64,000 nt of DNA from the NCBI GenBank assembly GCA_902570695.1, contig CACFZE010000003.1, positions 102,341-166,340 on the forward strand. Reading direction: 5' to 3'. Positions 20,914 to 30,040 of the stretch are shown here, piece by piece; within the stretch, counting starts at the first letter, position 1, and every line of letters begins with the position of its first letter. The notes under the pieces were generated by a model, which was given only the letters and a program-made list of their open reading frames with translations, searched no databases and had not been told where the DNA came from. The translations under genes and the position numbers were made by a program. Source of the DNA: an uncultured Pelagibacteraceae bacterium. Its GTDB lineage: Bacteria; Pseudomonadota; Alphaproteobacteria; Pelagibacterales; Pelagibacteraceae.

Positions 20914-21903
20914 TTAATTTTTGACACCTTTTAAAATTTTGTGACTACTTTCCATAAAATAACTAGTAAATTGAATTAACATCGTAACAGCAAAAACAGC
21001 TAGATAAACAGCCATCAAATATAAAAGATAAAGACCATTAGATCCTTGTTGCGTAACTTCAAAAGCTACAACAGGACCATTTATTATGCTGGCTTTTCCG
21101 TTAAGACCTAAAAATATAACTATTAATGTAAGTGGTACTCCTAGAACTGCCGATCCAACCATATTTGTCCATGCCTTCTTTTTTTCACTAAAAGAAGAAT
21201 AGAGTACATCAACTCTTACGTGCCCTTCATGAATTAAGGCGTATGCACTAGCAAACAAATAAAGTGCAGCATACCAAAATCTAACTAGATCCCCTTGAAA
21301 TGCTTGTTCGTATGAAAATATAAATCTTGATAATACGATTACGAATTCACTTACTACAACCAATACTGCTAGCCAAATAAAGCCAACTGATTTCGTAAAA
21401 TATCCAATCACGAAAGAAATTAATATTATTGGAAAGTGAATATAAGTAATTCTGACTGGGGCTTTAACCATCAATGCTTTTACTTCAGGACTGAAGATTG
21501 CTTCCCATAATCTTTCAACAACCATAAAAGATATAACAAAGTCAGCTACGCCAACTAAAAATACTGCCCAAAATGATGATCTAACAAGATATGCTGAAAA
21601 TCTTGATAAAATTTTTGAATCTTGCTCCAAAGTTTGGCTATATGTTTTAAAAACATAAAAAACGACTGCAGCAATACAAATCAAATACAATCCAATTTGC
21701 ATATAACCATAATTTAAATCAGATCCCTCTAGAGCTTTTTTCTTATATCCAAACATCTCATGATGCGAAAAAATTTTTTTTATTCCTGGCCAATCACTCC
21801 AAACTGTTAAAACATTATTAATAAGAAATGCTAAAGTAAAAGCTAAAACTGAATAACTGATTATTCTAAGATATAGAGAAAGATTTGAATTTTTTGTCAC
21901 CAT
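20914..21903 (-). CDS. dctQ: TRAP transporter small permease (DctQ), long form
   Basis: 329 aa, multi-TM; ALIHEGHVRVDVLYSSFSEKKKAWTNM typical of DctQ; adjacent to DctM and DctP. Confidence 0.88.
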   Translation of the reverse strand: MVTKNSNLSLYLRIISYSVLAFTLAFLINNVLTVWSDWPGIKKIFSHHEMFGYKKKALEGSDLNYGYMQIGLYLICIAAVVFYVFKTYSQTLEQDSKILSRFSAYLVRSSFWAVFLVGVADFVISFMVVERLWEAIFSPEVKALMVKAPVRITYIHFPIILISFVIGYFTKSVGFIWLAVLVVVSEFVIVLSRFIFSYEQAFQGDLVRFWYAALYLFASAYALIHEGHVRVDVLYSSFSEKKKAWTNMVGSAVLGVPLTLIVIFLGLNGKASIINGPVVAFEVTQQGSNGLYLLYLMAVYLAVFAVTMLIQFTSYFMESSHKILKGVKN

Positions 21904-21941
21904 AGTATTTTAAAATACCTAAGTAATACTCGTTTTTGTTT

Positions 21942-21971
21942 AAAAAAAAAGGGCCCAATTAAGGGCCCTTT
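21942..21971 (-). terminator. Intrinsic terminator/attenuator between dctP and dctQ
   Basis: Minus strand AAAGGGCCC-TTAATT-GGGCCC followed by TTTTTTTTT. Confidence 0.88.
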
Positions 21972-21991
21972 AATAACTAAATTTAGTTAGA

Positions 21992-23122
21992 TTACATTCC
22001 TAATGCTCTGTTTCTTTGAGAAATGTAAGGTGAGTCAGACAAGTTGGTCCAAGAACCAATGTCTTTTCTAGCCTGTAAGAAACTAGAGTGGATTCTCTCA
22101 GCGAGACCACTGCTTGCTCTTGTTTCCTCAAATACTTCATTAGCAGCTTTAGCAAAACCATCATAAACTTTGTCGCTAAACTTCTCTAGTTTAACACCAT
22201 GATCGTTTATTAATCTTGCAAGCGCAGCACCATTTTTAGCGTTGTACTCTGACATCATAACGTCATTTTCCATCGCAGCTGCAGCTTCAATTAATAGCTG
22301 ATCTGATTTTGATAAGCTTGTAAACCAAGATTTGTTAGTACCACATGCTAACATAGATCCTGGCTCGTGCATTCCAGGATAGTAGTAGTATTTAGCAGCT
22401 TCTTGGAATTTCATAGCTTCATCATTCCATGGACCTACCCACTCTGTTGCATCAATTGCACCAGAAACAAGGTTTTCGTAAATTTGTCCACCAGGAAGTG
22501 AAACTGGAGATCCTCCAAGTTTACCGATAACTTGTCCACCTAATCCAGGCATACGCATTTTAAGACCTTTGAAGTCATTAGGGCTTCTAATTTTCTTGTT
22601 AAACCATCCACCCATTTGAACTCCTGTGCTTCCACACATAAAGTTTTTTAGACCGAATTTGTCTGATAGTTCATCCCATAATTGTTGACCACCAGCAAAT
22701 CTAATCCATGCGTTCATTTCAGTGTAAGTGAAACCGAAAGGTACAGCTGTAAAGTAACCCCAAGCTGGATCTTTTTTAACCCAGTAGTAGTCAGCAGCGT
22801 GATACATTTGCGAGTTACCTGAAGCAACTTCATCAAATGAGTCAAACGCTTTAACCCTCTCGTTTGCTGCATAGTAAGTGACTTGAATTCTTCCATCACT
22901 CATGTCTGTAATTCTTTGAGCAAATCTTTGCGCACCAGTTCCTAAACCTGGGAAATCTCTTCCCCATGTAGCTACCATAGAAGCTTCAATTCTTTCTTTG
23001 GCAACGGCTGGAGCAGCTAAAGATGATGCAGCTACAGCAGCAACACCAGTCGCAGCAGCAGCCTTAAAGAATTTACGTCTTGAAGGAGTTTTACCCTTCA
23101 ATAGCTTTTTTTCTTTAATCAT
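21992..23122 (-). CDS. TRAP transporter substrate-binding protein (DctP/TakP-like), Tat signal
   Basis: 376 aa; twin-Arg SRRKFFKAAAATGVAAVAASSLAAPAVA; DctP fold motifs FKGLKMRMPGLGGQVIGKLGGSPVSLPGGQIYENLVSGAIDATEWVGPW. Confidence 0.92.
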   Translation of the reverse strand: MIKEKKLLKGKTPSRRKFFKAAAATGVAAVAASSLAAPAVAKERIEASMVATWGRDFPGLGTGAQRFAQRITDMSDGRIQVTYYAANERVKAFDSFDEVASGNSQMYHAADYYWVKKDPAWGYFTAVPFGFTYTEMNAWIRFAGGQQLWDELSDKFGLKNFMCGSTGVQMGGWFNKKIRSPNDFKGLKMRMPGLGGQVIGKLGGSPVSLPGGQIYENLVSGAIDATEWVGPWNDEAMKFQEAAKYYYYPGMHEPGSMLACGTNKSWFTSLSKSDQLLIEAAAAMENDVMMSEYNAKNGAALARLINDHGVKLEKFSDKVYDGFAKAANEVFEETRASSGLAERIHSSFLQARKDIGSWTNLSDSPYISQRNRALGM

Positions 23123-23191
23123 TATTTCTCCTCTTTAAGTTAATTAACTGACGCATTTAAAGCATATATGTTTCTTAGAGTCATTTTAAAA

Positions 23192-23231
23192 AAGTGAGGA
23201 TTTTTCACTTAATTACAATCTATGATTGTAA
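23192..23231. promoter_or_regulatory. Inverted repeats upstream of the TRAP operon
   Basis: Perfect palindrome TTACAATC-TAT-GATTGTAA (23213-23231) and AAGTGA-GGATTTT-TCACTT (23192-23210) in the 126-bp gap 5' of dctP. Confidence 0.5.
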
Positions 23232-23248
23232 ATGTTTATGAATTATCT

Positions 23249-24547
23249 TTAATTATTGAATATTTTGGCATGGTTTAACATGCTTAGATCTTCAAATTGT
23301 TTGCCTATAATTTGAACTCCTAAAGGCAAATTTTTTTCGCCTTTTAAAATTGGCAGTGAAATGCAGGGCACATGTGCAAGAGACCAAATCTTATTAAATT
23401 CTGGACTCCCAGTTGTCTTAAATCCTTTGTCAGCAATTCCACAACTACTTGGCGTTATAATTGCATCAAACCTTTCAAATATACTATCTAAGTTTTTTGA
23501 GTATGTTCTCATCGCATCTAAAGCTAAAGCATAATCTTTTGCCGAATGTTTTAGTCCGTTAATAATTGCTCTCTTAATTTCTATAGAAAGTTTTCCTTTT
23601 GAAGTTTTGTAATAATGATGGAAATTTTGAGCCATCTCTGTCTCATATATAATTGTATGACAATCAATCATATCTTCAAAATATTTAGGAGCAGTTTCAA
23701 CCTTTACTATTTTTTTATTATTTAAAATAAATTTGTTAAATGATTTTTTTGAAATACTGTCAACATTTCTCCAGCGTTTGGTTTTATAAAAAACAAATTT
23801 TGATTTTTTTATTTTAATTTTTTTATTAAGAAAATTAATATTTGTTGTTGTTTCATCTGCACCGTCTCTAGCAAACAAAACTTTCGATAATAGTGCTACA
23901 TCACTAATTGTTTTTCCAAATACTCCGACTTGATCTAAATTATATGATGTTTGCAAAATACCATTTCTAGAAATTAATCCATAGGTAGGTTTATAACCAA
24001 CAACTCCACAATAAGAGGCTGGCCTGATTACAGATCCACCCGTTTGAGTTCCAATTGATAATGGTGCCATATCAGATGCAATAACAGCTGCAGAACCACT
24101 AGATGAACCTCCTGGTGTTCTTGAATAATCATGTGGATTTTTGGTTTTTGATGGCGATAAGAAAGCTAATTCACAAGTTACAGTTTTGCCCATAATTATT
24201 GCTCCAGCCTTTTTTAAGAGCTCAACAATTTTAGCATCTGAATTATTCTTTTTTTTTAAATTTATTCTTGCACCATATTTTGTTGGCATTTCAGATGTTG
24301 AGATAATATCTTTAAGTGCTACTGGTAGACCATGCAAAACCCCTAAAGATTTTAATTTTTTTCTCTGATTATCAGATTTTTTTGCATCACTTAGGAGTTT
24401 TTTTTCATTAAAATATTCCCAAGCTTGAATATTCTTATCATATTTTTTTTTTTGATTGATATATGCTTTACAAAGTTCAACGGAAGTTAATTGTTTATTT
24501 TTAAGTTTTTTTAAAAGTTGTTGTGCTGATAAATTTAGGAGTTTCAT
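23249..24547 (-). CDS. Amidase (amidase signature family)
   Basis: KDIISTSEMPTKYGA, RTPGGSSSGSAAVIASDMAPLSIGTQTGGSVIRPASYCGVVGYKPTYG. Confidence 0.93.
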   Translation of the reverse strand: MKLLNLSAQQLLKKLKNKQLTSVELCKAYINQKKKYDKNIQAWEYFNEKKLLSDAKKSDNQRKKLKSLGVLHGLPVALKDIISTSEMPTKYGARINLKKKNNSDAKIVELLKKAGAIIMGKTVTCELAFLSPSKTKNPHDYSRTPGGSSSGSAAVIASDMAPLSIGTQTGGSVIRPASYCGVVGYKPTYGLISRNGILQTSYNLDQVGVFGKTISDVALLSKVLFARDGADETTTNINFLNKKIKIKKSKFVFYKTKRWRNVDSISKKSFNKFILNNKKIVKVETAPKYFEDMIDCHTIIYETEMAQNFHHYYKTSKGKLSIEIKRAIINGLKHSAKDYALALDAMRTYSKNLDSIFERFDAIITPSSCGIADKGFKTTGSPEFNKIWSLAHVPCISLPILKGEKNLPLGVQIIGKQFEDLSMLNHAKIFNN

Positions 24548-24554
24548 TTATCTC

Positions 24555-25640
24555 TTAAACTAATTTTTCGTCAGAATAAACGCAACATTTCTCTGGTGGA
24601 AAATATAAATTTAATTCTCCATCTGGAATGGGTTTTTCTCTTTCTACTTTTGACTTAATCACTAAATCACCCATTTTTCCTGTAAGGAGCTTAAAATTAC
24701 CAAAGTCCTCAACTCTTGTAAGTTTAATTTTAACTGTATTACTTTTTTCTTTTTCAGCCAATTCTATGAACTCGGATCTAATACCCAGTTTAACATTTTT
24801 ATCTTTTAAATTTCCTAAATTTGAATTTGTCTTAATTGTAGTATCATTAATTTTTACTTCATGATCAGAAGAAACAGTTGAATGAAAGATATTCATTGCA
24901 GGGGAGCCAATAAAATAACCTACAAAAGTTGTTTTAGGTTTTTCAAATAAATCTTTTGGCAATCCAACTTGTACGATTTCACCTTGATCCATAACAATTA
25001 TATTTTCTGCAAAAGTCATAGCTTCGTTTTGATCATGAGTTACATAAACCAATGTTGTTTTATATTGTTCATTGATTTCTTTTAAGTTTCTTCGAAGTCT
25101 AAATTTTAAATCTGGGTCTATAACCGTAAGAGGTTCGTCCATTAAAACAGCTGCAACGTCTTCTCGAACCAACCCTCTACCTAAAGAGATAAGTTGTTTT
25201 TGATCAGCCGTTAATTTTCTTGCTGGTGAGTTTAAAAATGAAGATAAATTTAAAGTATCTGAAACTGCTTTTACTCTTTCTTCAATTTTTTCTTTTGTAA
25301 ATTCCCTGCATCTTAGTGGAAACGCTAAATTATCATAAACAGTCATTGTATTGTAAATTACTGGGAACTGGAAAACCTGGGCAATATTTCTATCTTCTGT
25401 TTTTAAATCAGTCACAGGTGTTTCATCGAATAATATTTCACCTTTGGATGGCCTCACTAATCCAGAAACAATGTTTAACATCGTGGTTTTTCCACACCCA
25501 GAAGGTCCCAAAATTGCATACCGCTTGCCATTTTCCCAAGTCATTGAAAACGGATTAAGAGCATATGTTGGTTTTGGATCTAGAGGATTATAAGTATGAG
25601 AGATATTTGATAAATCAATTTTAGCCATCTGTTCCTCCAT
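24555..25640 (-). CDS. ABC transporter ATP-binding protein (CUT1/MalK-like, degenerate signature motif)
   Basis: Walker A GPSGCGKTTM, Walker B VLMDEPL, signature replaced by LTADQKQLISLGRGL; C-terminal TOBE-like region. Confidence 0.92.
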   Translation of the reverse strand: MEEQMAKIDLSNISHTYNPLDPKPTYALNPFSMTWENGKRYAILGPSGCGKTTMLNIVSGLVRPSKGEILFDETPVTDLKTEDRNIAQVFQFPVIYNTMTVYDNLAFPLRCREFTKEKIEERVKAVSDTLNLSSFLNSPARKLTADQKQLISLGRGLVREDVAAVLMDEPLTVIDPDLKFRLRRNLKEINEQYKTTLVYVTHDQNEAMTFAENIIVMDQGEIVQVGLPKDLFEKPKTTFVGYFIGSPAMNIFHSTVSSDHEVKINDTTIKTNSNLGNLKDKNVKLGIRSEFIELAEKEKSNTVKIKLTRVEDFGNFKLLTGKMGDLVIKSKVEREKPIPDGELNLYFPPEKCCVYSDEKLV

Positions 25641-26700
25641 ATGGCGACGAAACTAATTTTTCATCTTCTCCAAAAGCATAAAACTTATTTGCATTAAAAT
25701 TTATTTTTACTTTCTCATGAATTTTAAAATTCATTACTTCCTCGATTAAAGCAATTAATTTTGAATTTCCTCTTTTTAAGTGAAGCAATGTTTCTGAACC
25801 ACTAATCTCTGCCAATTCTATTTCGAATTCTTCACCATTTTCATCAAGTTTTATCTCTGAAGCTCTAATTCCAAAATTATAATCTTTATCTTCTAAATTC
25901 TTAAAATGATTTGGAATTTCTAGAGAAATATTCTCAAAGTTCAGATTTTTTGAATTTTTTGAACCCTTCAGAACATTCATTGGTGGATCATTTGATATTT
26001 CTGCAACTTTTAAATTAGATGGATTTTCAAAAATCTCTTTGGCAGGCCCTTTTTGTAATACCCTCCCTTCATCTAAAACAATTACTTCTCCATTTAGTTC
26101 CATTACTTCTTGAGGATCTGTTGTTGAGTAAATTAAAATTGTATCTTGGGAAAGTCCTTCTGAGAAAATTCTTTTAAATTCTTCTCTTAATTGCTCTCTA
26201 AGTTTATAATCTAAATTAACTAACGGTTCGTCCAGCAATAAAATTTTTGCTTTTTTTGCAAGTGATCTTGCAAGCGCAACTCTTTGTTGCTGTCCGCCAG
26301 ATAATTCCTGAATTTTTCTATTTTCAAATCCAACTAATCCAACAGTTTTTAGAGCTTCATCTACATCTTTTTTTATTTGCTCAGGACTTAATTTTCTTTG
26401 TTCTAATGGAAAAGTTATGTTTTCATAGACATTTAAATGAGGGTAATTAATAAATTGTTGATAGACCATAGCAACATTTCTTTCCCAAACTGGTATTTTA
26501 ATAAAGTCTTTTTCCTCAAAAGAAATTGAGCCTTGATCTGGATTTAATAATCCTGCAATTGTTTTTAAAAGAGTCGTTTTGCCAGATAAAGTTCTGCCTA
26601 AAATGGTATACAAATTACCTTTTTTAAAATTAAACGAGACATCGTTTAAATGAAATTGCTCATCAGGTTTATAAGAAATTTTCTCTCCAATTAAATTCAT
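25621..26700 (-). CDS. ABC transporter ATP-binding protein (CUT1/MalK-like)
   Basis: Walker A GRTLSGKTTLLKTI, signature LSGGQQQRVALARSL, Walker B ILLLDEPLVNLD. Confidence 0.94.
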   Translation of the reverse strand: MNLIGEKISYKPDEQFHLNDVSFNFKKGNLYTILGRTLSGKTTLLKTIAGLLNPDQGSISFEEKDFIKIPVWERNVAMVYQQFINYPHLNVYENITFPLEQRKLSPEQIKKDVDEALKTVGLVGFENRKIQELSGGQQQRVALARSLAKKAKILLLDEPLVNLDYKLREQLREEFKRIFSEGLSQDTILIYSTTDPQEVMELNGEVIVLDEGRVLQKGPAKEIFENPSNLKVAEISNDPPMNVLKGSKNSKNLNFENISLEIPNHFKNLEDKDYNFGIRASEIKLDENGEEFEIELAEISGSETLLHLKRGNSKLIALIEEVMNFKIHEKVKINFNANKFYAFGEDEKLVSSPYGGTDG

Positions 26701-27548
26701 TATTTTAATGCTCCTGATAAATTTCCTTTTGATAGATATCTCTCAACTATAAATGCAACGATTATTAATGGTGCAACTGAGACTAAAGCTGATGCCGAAA
26801 GGCTCCACCATGGTGTTATTGATGAATTAAGTGCAACAACTTTTACAGGTAACAATTGTACTTCAGTAAATGTCAAAATAAATGCAAAAAAGAAATCTAT
26901 CCATCCAAAAATAATACAAAACATTCCCGCAACAATTAATCCAGGTATTGAATTTGGTAAAACAACTTTATAGAAAGCTTGATAGGGATTACACCCGTCA
27001 ATTAATGCAGTCTCATCTAATTCTTTTGGAACTCTATTAAAAAAATCTACCATAATCCAAACAGCAATTGGCATCAATAAAACGATATATACGACCACTA
27101 GACCTAATAAACTATCAAGCAATCCTATTGTGCTTAGAAAAATAAAGAAAGGAATTGATAATACAATTGGAGGCATGATTCTTTGTGAAATGAAGAAAAA
27201 AGTAATATCGTTGTTTCTTACAAATCCGGCTTTAAAGGTAAATCTTGATAGTGCATAGGCAGCAAGAGTACCAAGAACAATACTTATTAAACTAGCAGTA
27301 CAGGTTACAAAAATACTATTAAAATAAGGCTCAACAATATCTACTCCACCTTTAGCAGGAGACTTAATTAAAACTCTCCAACCCTCCAGTGTTGGTTCGA
27401 AATCTAACCAAGGTATATAAGTTACTTTACTATTTACAGATTGGAAGTCTTTAAAAGATGTTGATACAGCCCACAGAAATGGTGCAACGACAAATACAGT
27501 CCAAAATGTAATAAAGAAATATTTAAGAAAAGTGTAAAGTTTGCTCAT
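26700..27548 (-). CDS. ABC transporter permease (CUT1, MalG-like)
   Basis: 282 aa; EAA-type loop ELDETALIDGCNPYQAFYKVVLPNSIPGL. Confidence 0.93.
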   Translation of the reverse strand: MSKLYTFLKYFFITFWTVFVVAPFLWAVSTSFKDFQSVNSKVTYIPWLDFEPTLEGWRVLIKSPAKGGVDIVEPYFNSIFVTCTASLISIVLGTLAAYALSRFTFKAGFVRNNDITFFFISQRIMPPIVLSIPFFIFLSTIGLLDSLLGLVVVYIVLLMPIAVWIMVDFFNRVPKELDETALIDGCNPYQAFYKVVLPNSIPGLIVAGMFCIIFGWIDFFFAFILTFTEVQLLPVKVVALNSSITPWWSLSASALVSVAPLIIVAFIVERYLSKGNLSGALK

Positions 27549-27552
27549 AGAG

Positions 27553-28419
27553 TTATTCTTTGATCATTAATTTGGTTAAAACTTTAGCTATTATCGTTAA
27601 ACTGATAATCATTATGACAAGATAAGTAAAAGATAAGGTTGCTGCATAACCCATCTGAAATTCTCTTAATCCTTTAATATAAATATAAAAACTTGACGTC
27701 TCAGTTGCAGTACCTGGCCCTCCTGAAGTCAAAACAAATACTGTATCCATTATTTTTGATGCCTCGATAAGTCTTATTATTATTGCTCCAATTGATATTG
27801 GAGCCATCAAAGGAAAAGTTACATAAACAAATTTTCTAAATGGACTTGCTCCATCTATAGCGGCTGCTAAGAAGGGTTCTTTTGGAAGTGACAAAAGTCC
27901 AGCTAGTAATAGCAAAAACATAAACGGTGTCCATTGCCAAACCTCAACAATTATAACAGTAAACTTCGCAATAACTGGATCACTCAACCATAAAATAGGT
28001 TTTACTCCTAATCCACCTAACAAATCATTTACAGGACCGAGGGACTCATGAAAAAATGTTCTCCAAATAACTGTCATTATTACTGGAGTTGTCATCATGG
28101 GTACTAGAAAAATTACTCTAAAAAATCTTTTAAATTTTATTTCTCTCCAAACCATCATCGCTAGAGCAAATCCGATAACATATTGAAGAATAACTGTGGT
28201 AACAGATAAAAAACTTAACCTAAAAAAGGACTCCCAAAACCTCGGGTCATCAGTAAATAACCTTATATAATTCGTAATACCTATGAAGTTCATTTCTGGG
28301 GTATAACTATTCCATCCAGAAAGACTTAATCTAATAGTAAAAATAATTGGAAAGATTAGAATCCCAATAAGTACAAACAATCCTGGGAATAAAAAAACAA
28401 ACTTGTGTTTAAAATTCAT
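27553..28419 (-). CDS. ABC transporter permease (CUT1, MalF-like)
   Basis: 288 aa; EAA-type loop EPFLAAAIDGASPFRKFVYVTFPLMAP. Confidence 0.93.
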   Translation of the reverse strand: MNFKHKFVFLFPGLFVLIGILIFPIIFTIRLSLSGWNSYTPEMNFIGITNYIRLFTDDPRFWESFFRLSFLSVTTVILQYVIGFALAMMVWREIKFKRFFRVIFLVPMMTTPVIMTVIWRTFFHESLGPVNDLLGGLGVKPILWLSDPVIAKFTVIIVEVWQWTPFMFLLLLAGLLSLPKEPFLAAAIDGASPFRKFVYVTFPLMAPISIGAIIIRLIEASKIMDTVFVLTSGGPGTATETSSFYIYIKGLREFQMGYAATLSFTYLVIMIISLTIIAKVLTKLMIKE

Positions 28420-28444
28420 AATTTTTTTTTGGATTATTTTAAAA

Positions 28445-28468
28445 TGTGGCCGTTAAAAAACGGCCACA
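28445..28468 (-). terminator. Strong hairpin between substrate-binding protein and permease genes
   Basis: TGTGGCCGTT-TTTT-AACGGCCACA 10-bp perfect stem, short U run after it on minus strand. Confidence 0.7.
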
Positions 28469-28480
28469 AGTTTTACAAAA

Positions 28481-30016
28481 TTATTGCTTATTATCTTCCA
28501 TTGCTACACCAACAGCATAGGCTTTTCTTACGTTATCTTTTCCTACTCTGTTAAGTATATCTTCCCACTGTTTAGCAGCTTCGTCTAAAGCAGCTTGTGG
28601 AGATAATTGACCAGCTAATGCTTTTGCAGCAGCAGTAGCCAATGCAGCATTAAACTCAAAAGTTCCAGGAACTCTTAATGGAAATACTCTATTTTTACTT
28701 TGTTCCATTTGTGCAAGAGTATCAACATATGATTGAGCAATATCTTTATCCCAACCAATTTGTGTCCATACATCAACTTTAAAGTCATCATTTCTAAATG
28801 GGTTTACACCAAATCTACCAATTCCAATATCTGCTTGGTGGTTAGCTTCGTTAGCAAAGAAACATAGGTAATCGAAAGCCATTTCTTTCTCTTTACTTTT
28901 CTTAGCTACTCCAACTGCCCATCCCCATACGAAGAAAGGAGCTTGGTTAAAGCCTTCATCCCAAGAGTTAGTTTTTCTATTCCAAACTTTCATTGCTCCT
29001 GGTAACTGTGCAGCACCAACTTTATTGTTTATTGGACTATCTGGTTGCATAGCAGCAACAAATGCATCATCCCATGAAAAACTAAACAAAGTTTGTCCTC
29101 CACCAAATGATCCAATTTCATCACCTAAACCAAAATTTATTCCTCCTGGAGGAACATATTTAGTTGCCTCAACCCAGTCAGTTAAAGCTTCAACAAAACC
29201 TGGATTGTTAATTAGTGGTTTCATAGTTTCTAAATCAAAGAAAAAACCACCAGGTGTTTTAGGATTTTTTGAGTAAGCAGCAGATCTTGAATAGAAAGCA
29301 GCATACATTAGATCGTCTTTTTTCATTACTTCAGCGGATCCGTATTCTTTCTCGCCATCTCCATCCCAGTCCCAATTATTAAAGTAAGCTGCCATTTCTC
29401 CATACTCTTTCCAAGTTTGAGGAACTCTTAGTTCTTTACCAGTAGCTTCCTTATATTGTTTTTGGTACTCAGGATTATCAATTACATCTTTTCTATATTT
29501 TAGATAATGTCTGTCTCCATCAACCGGAAACTGATACATAACACCATCCCAAGATGCTACACCGATGTGAGACGGAGTAACGTCTTTCATTTGTTTCATC
29601 TCAACGTATTTCTTTGGAACTGGCTCTAAGTATCTTCTCCAATCGTTAATGAAGTTTGAAAATCCAAAAACGATGTCATATGGAGCTTGTCCAGCTTGAA
29701 ATGGTACCATTGCTTTCGCATATAAGTCACCTGCTGGTGTATGAGTAACATCAACTTTTGCTCCAGTAAGTTTAGCGAACTGCTCAGCATGTAGAGCTGT
29801 TGGCTCTCCCATGACTGGTACAGCATGTGTATTAATCTTAAGCGTCTTGCCTTTATAGTTTTTCTTAGACATAGACTCGTAAGAACAATCACCAGGAATA
29901 TCCCCAGTTGCTTTGATATGTGGAAACTGATCACTCCACTTATCAGCATACGCAACAGGACTAAATACCAACAAAGCTGATATTAGAGCGGTTACGCAAG
30001 TTTTTATTGTCTTCAT
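28481..30016 (-). CDS. ABC transporter extracellular solute-binding protein (family 1)
   Basis: 511 aa, Sec signal peptide ...FSPVAYA; family 1 SBP architecture; heads the transporter genes. Confidence 0.9.
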   Translation of the reverse strand: MKTIKTCVTALISALLVFSPVAYADKWSDQFPHIKATGDIPGDCSYESMSKKNYKGKTLKINTHAVPVMGEPTALHAEQFAKLTGAKVDVTHTPAGDLYAKAMVPFQAGQAPYDIVFGFSNFINDWRRYLEPVPKKYVEMKQMKDVTPSHIGVASWDGVMYQFPVDGDRHYLKYRKDVIDNPEYQKQYKEATGKELRVPQTWKEYGEMAAYFNNWDWDGDGEKEYGSAEVMKKDDLMYAAFYSRSAAYSKNPKTPGGFFFDLETMKPLINNPGFVEALTDWVEATKYVPPGGINFGLGDEIGSFGGGQTLFSFSWDDAFVAAMQPDSPINNKVGAAQLPGAMKVWNRKTNSWDEGFNQAPFFVWGWAVGVAKKSKEKEMAFDYLCFFANEANHQADIGIGRFGVNPFRNDDFKVDVWTQIGWDKDIAQSYVDTLAQMEQSKNRVFPLRVPGTFEFNAALATAAAKALAGQLSPQAALDEAAKQWEDILNRVGKDNVRKAYAVGVAMEDNKQ

Positions 30017-30040
30017 CTTTTTTCCTCTCTTTGTTGTTAA

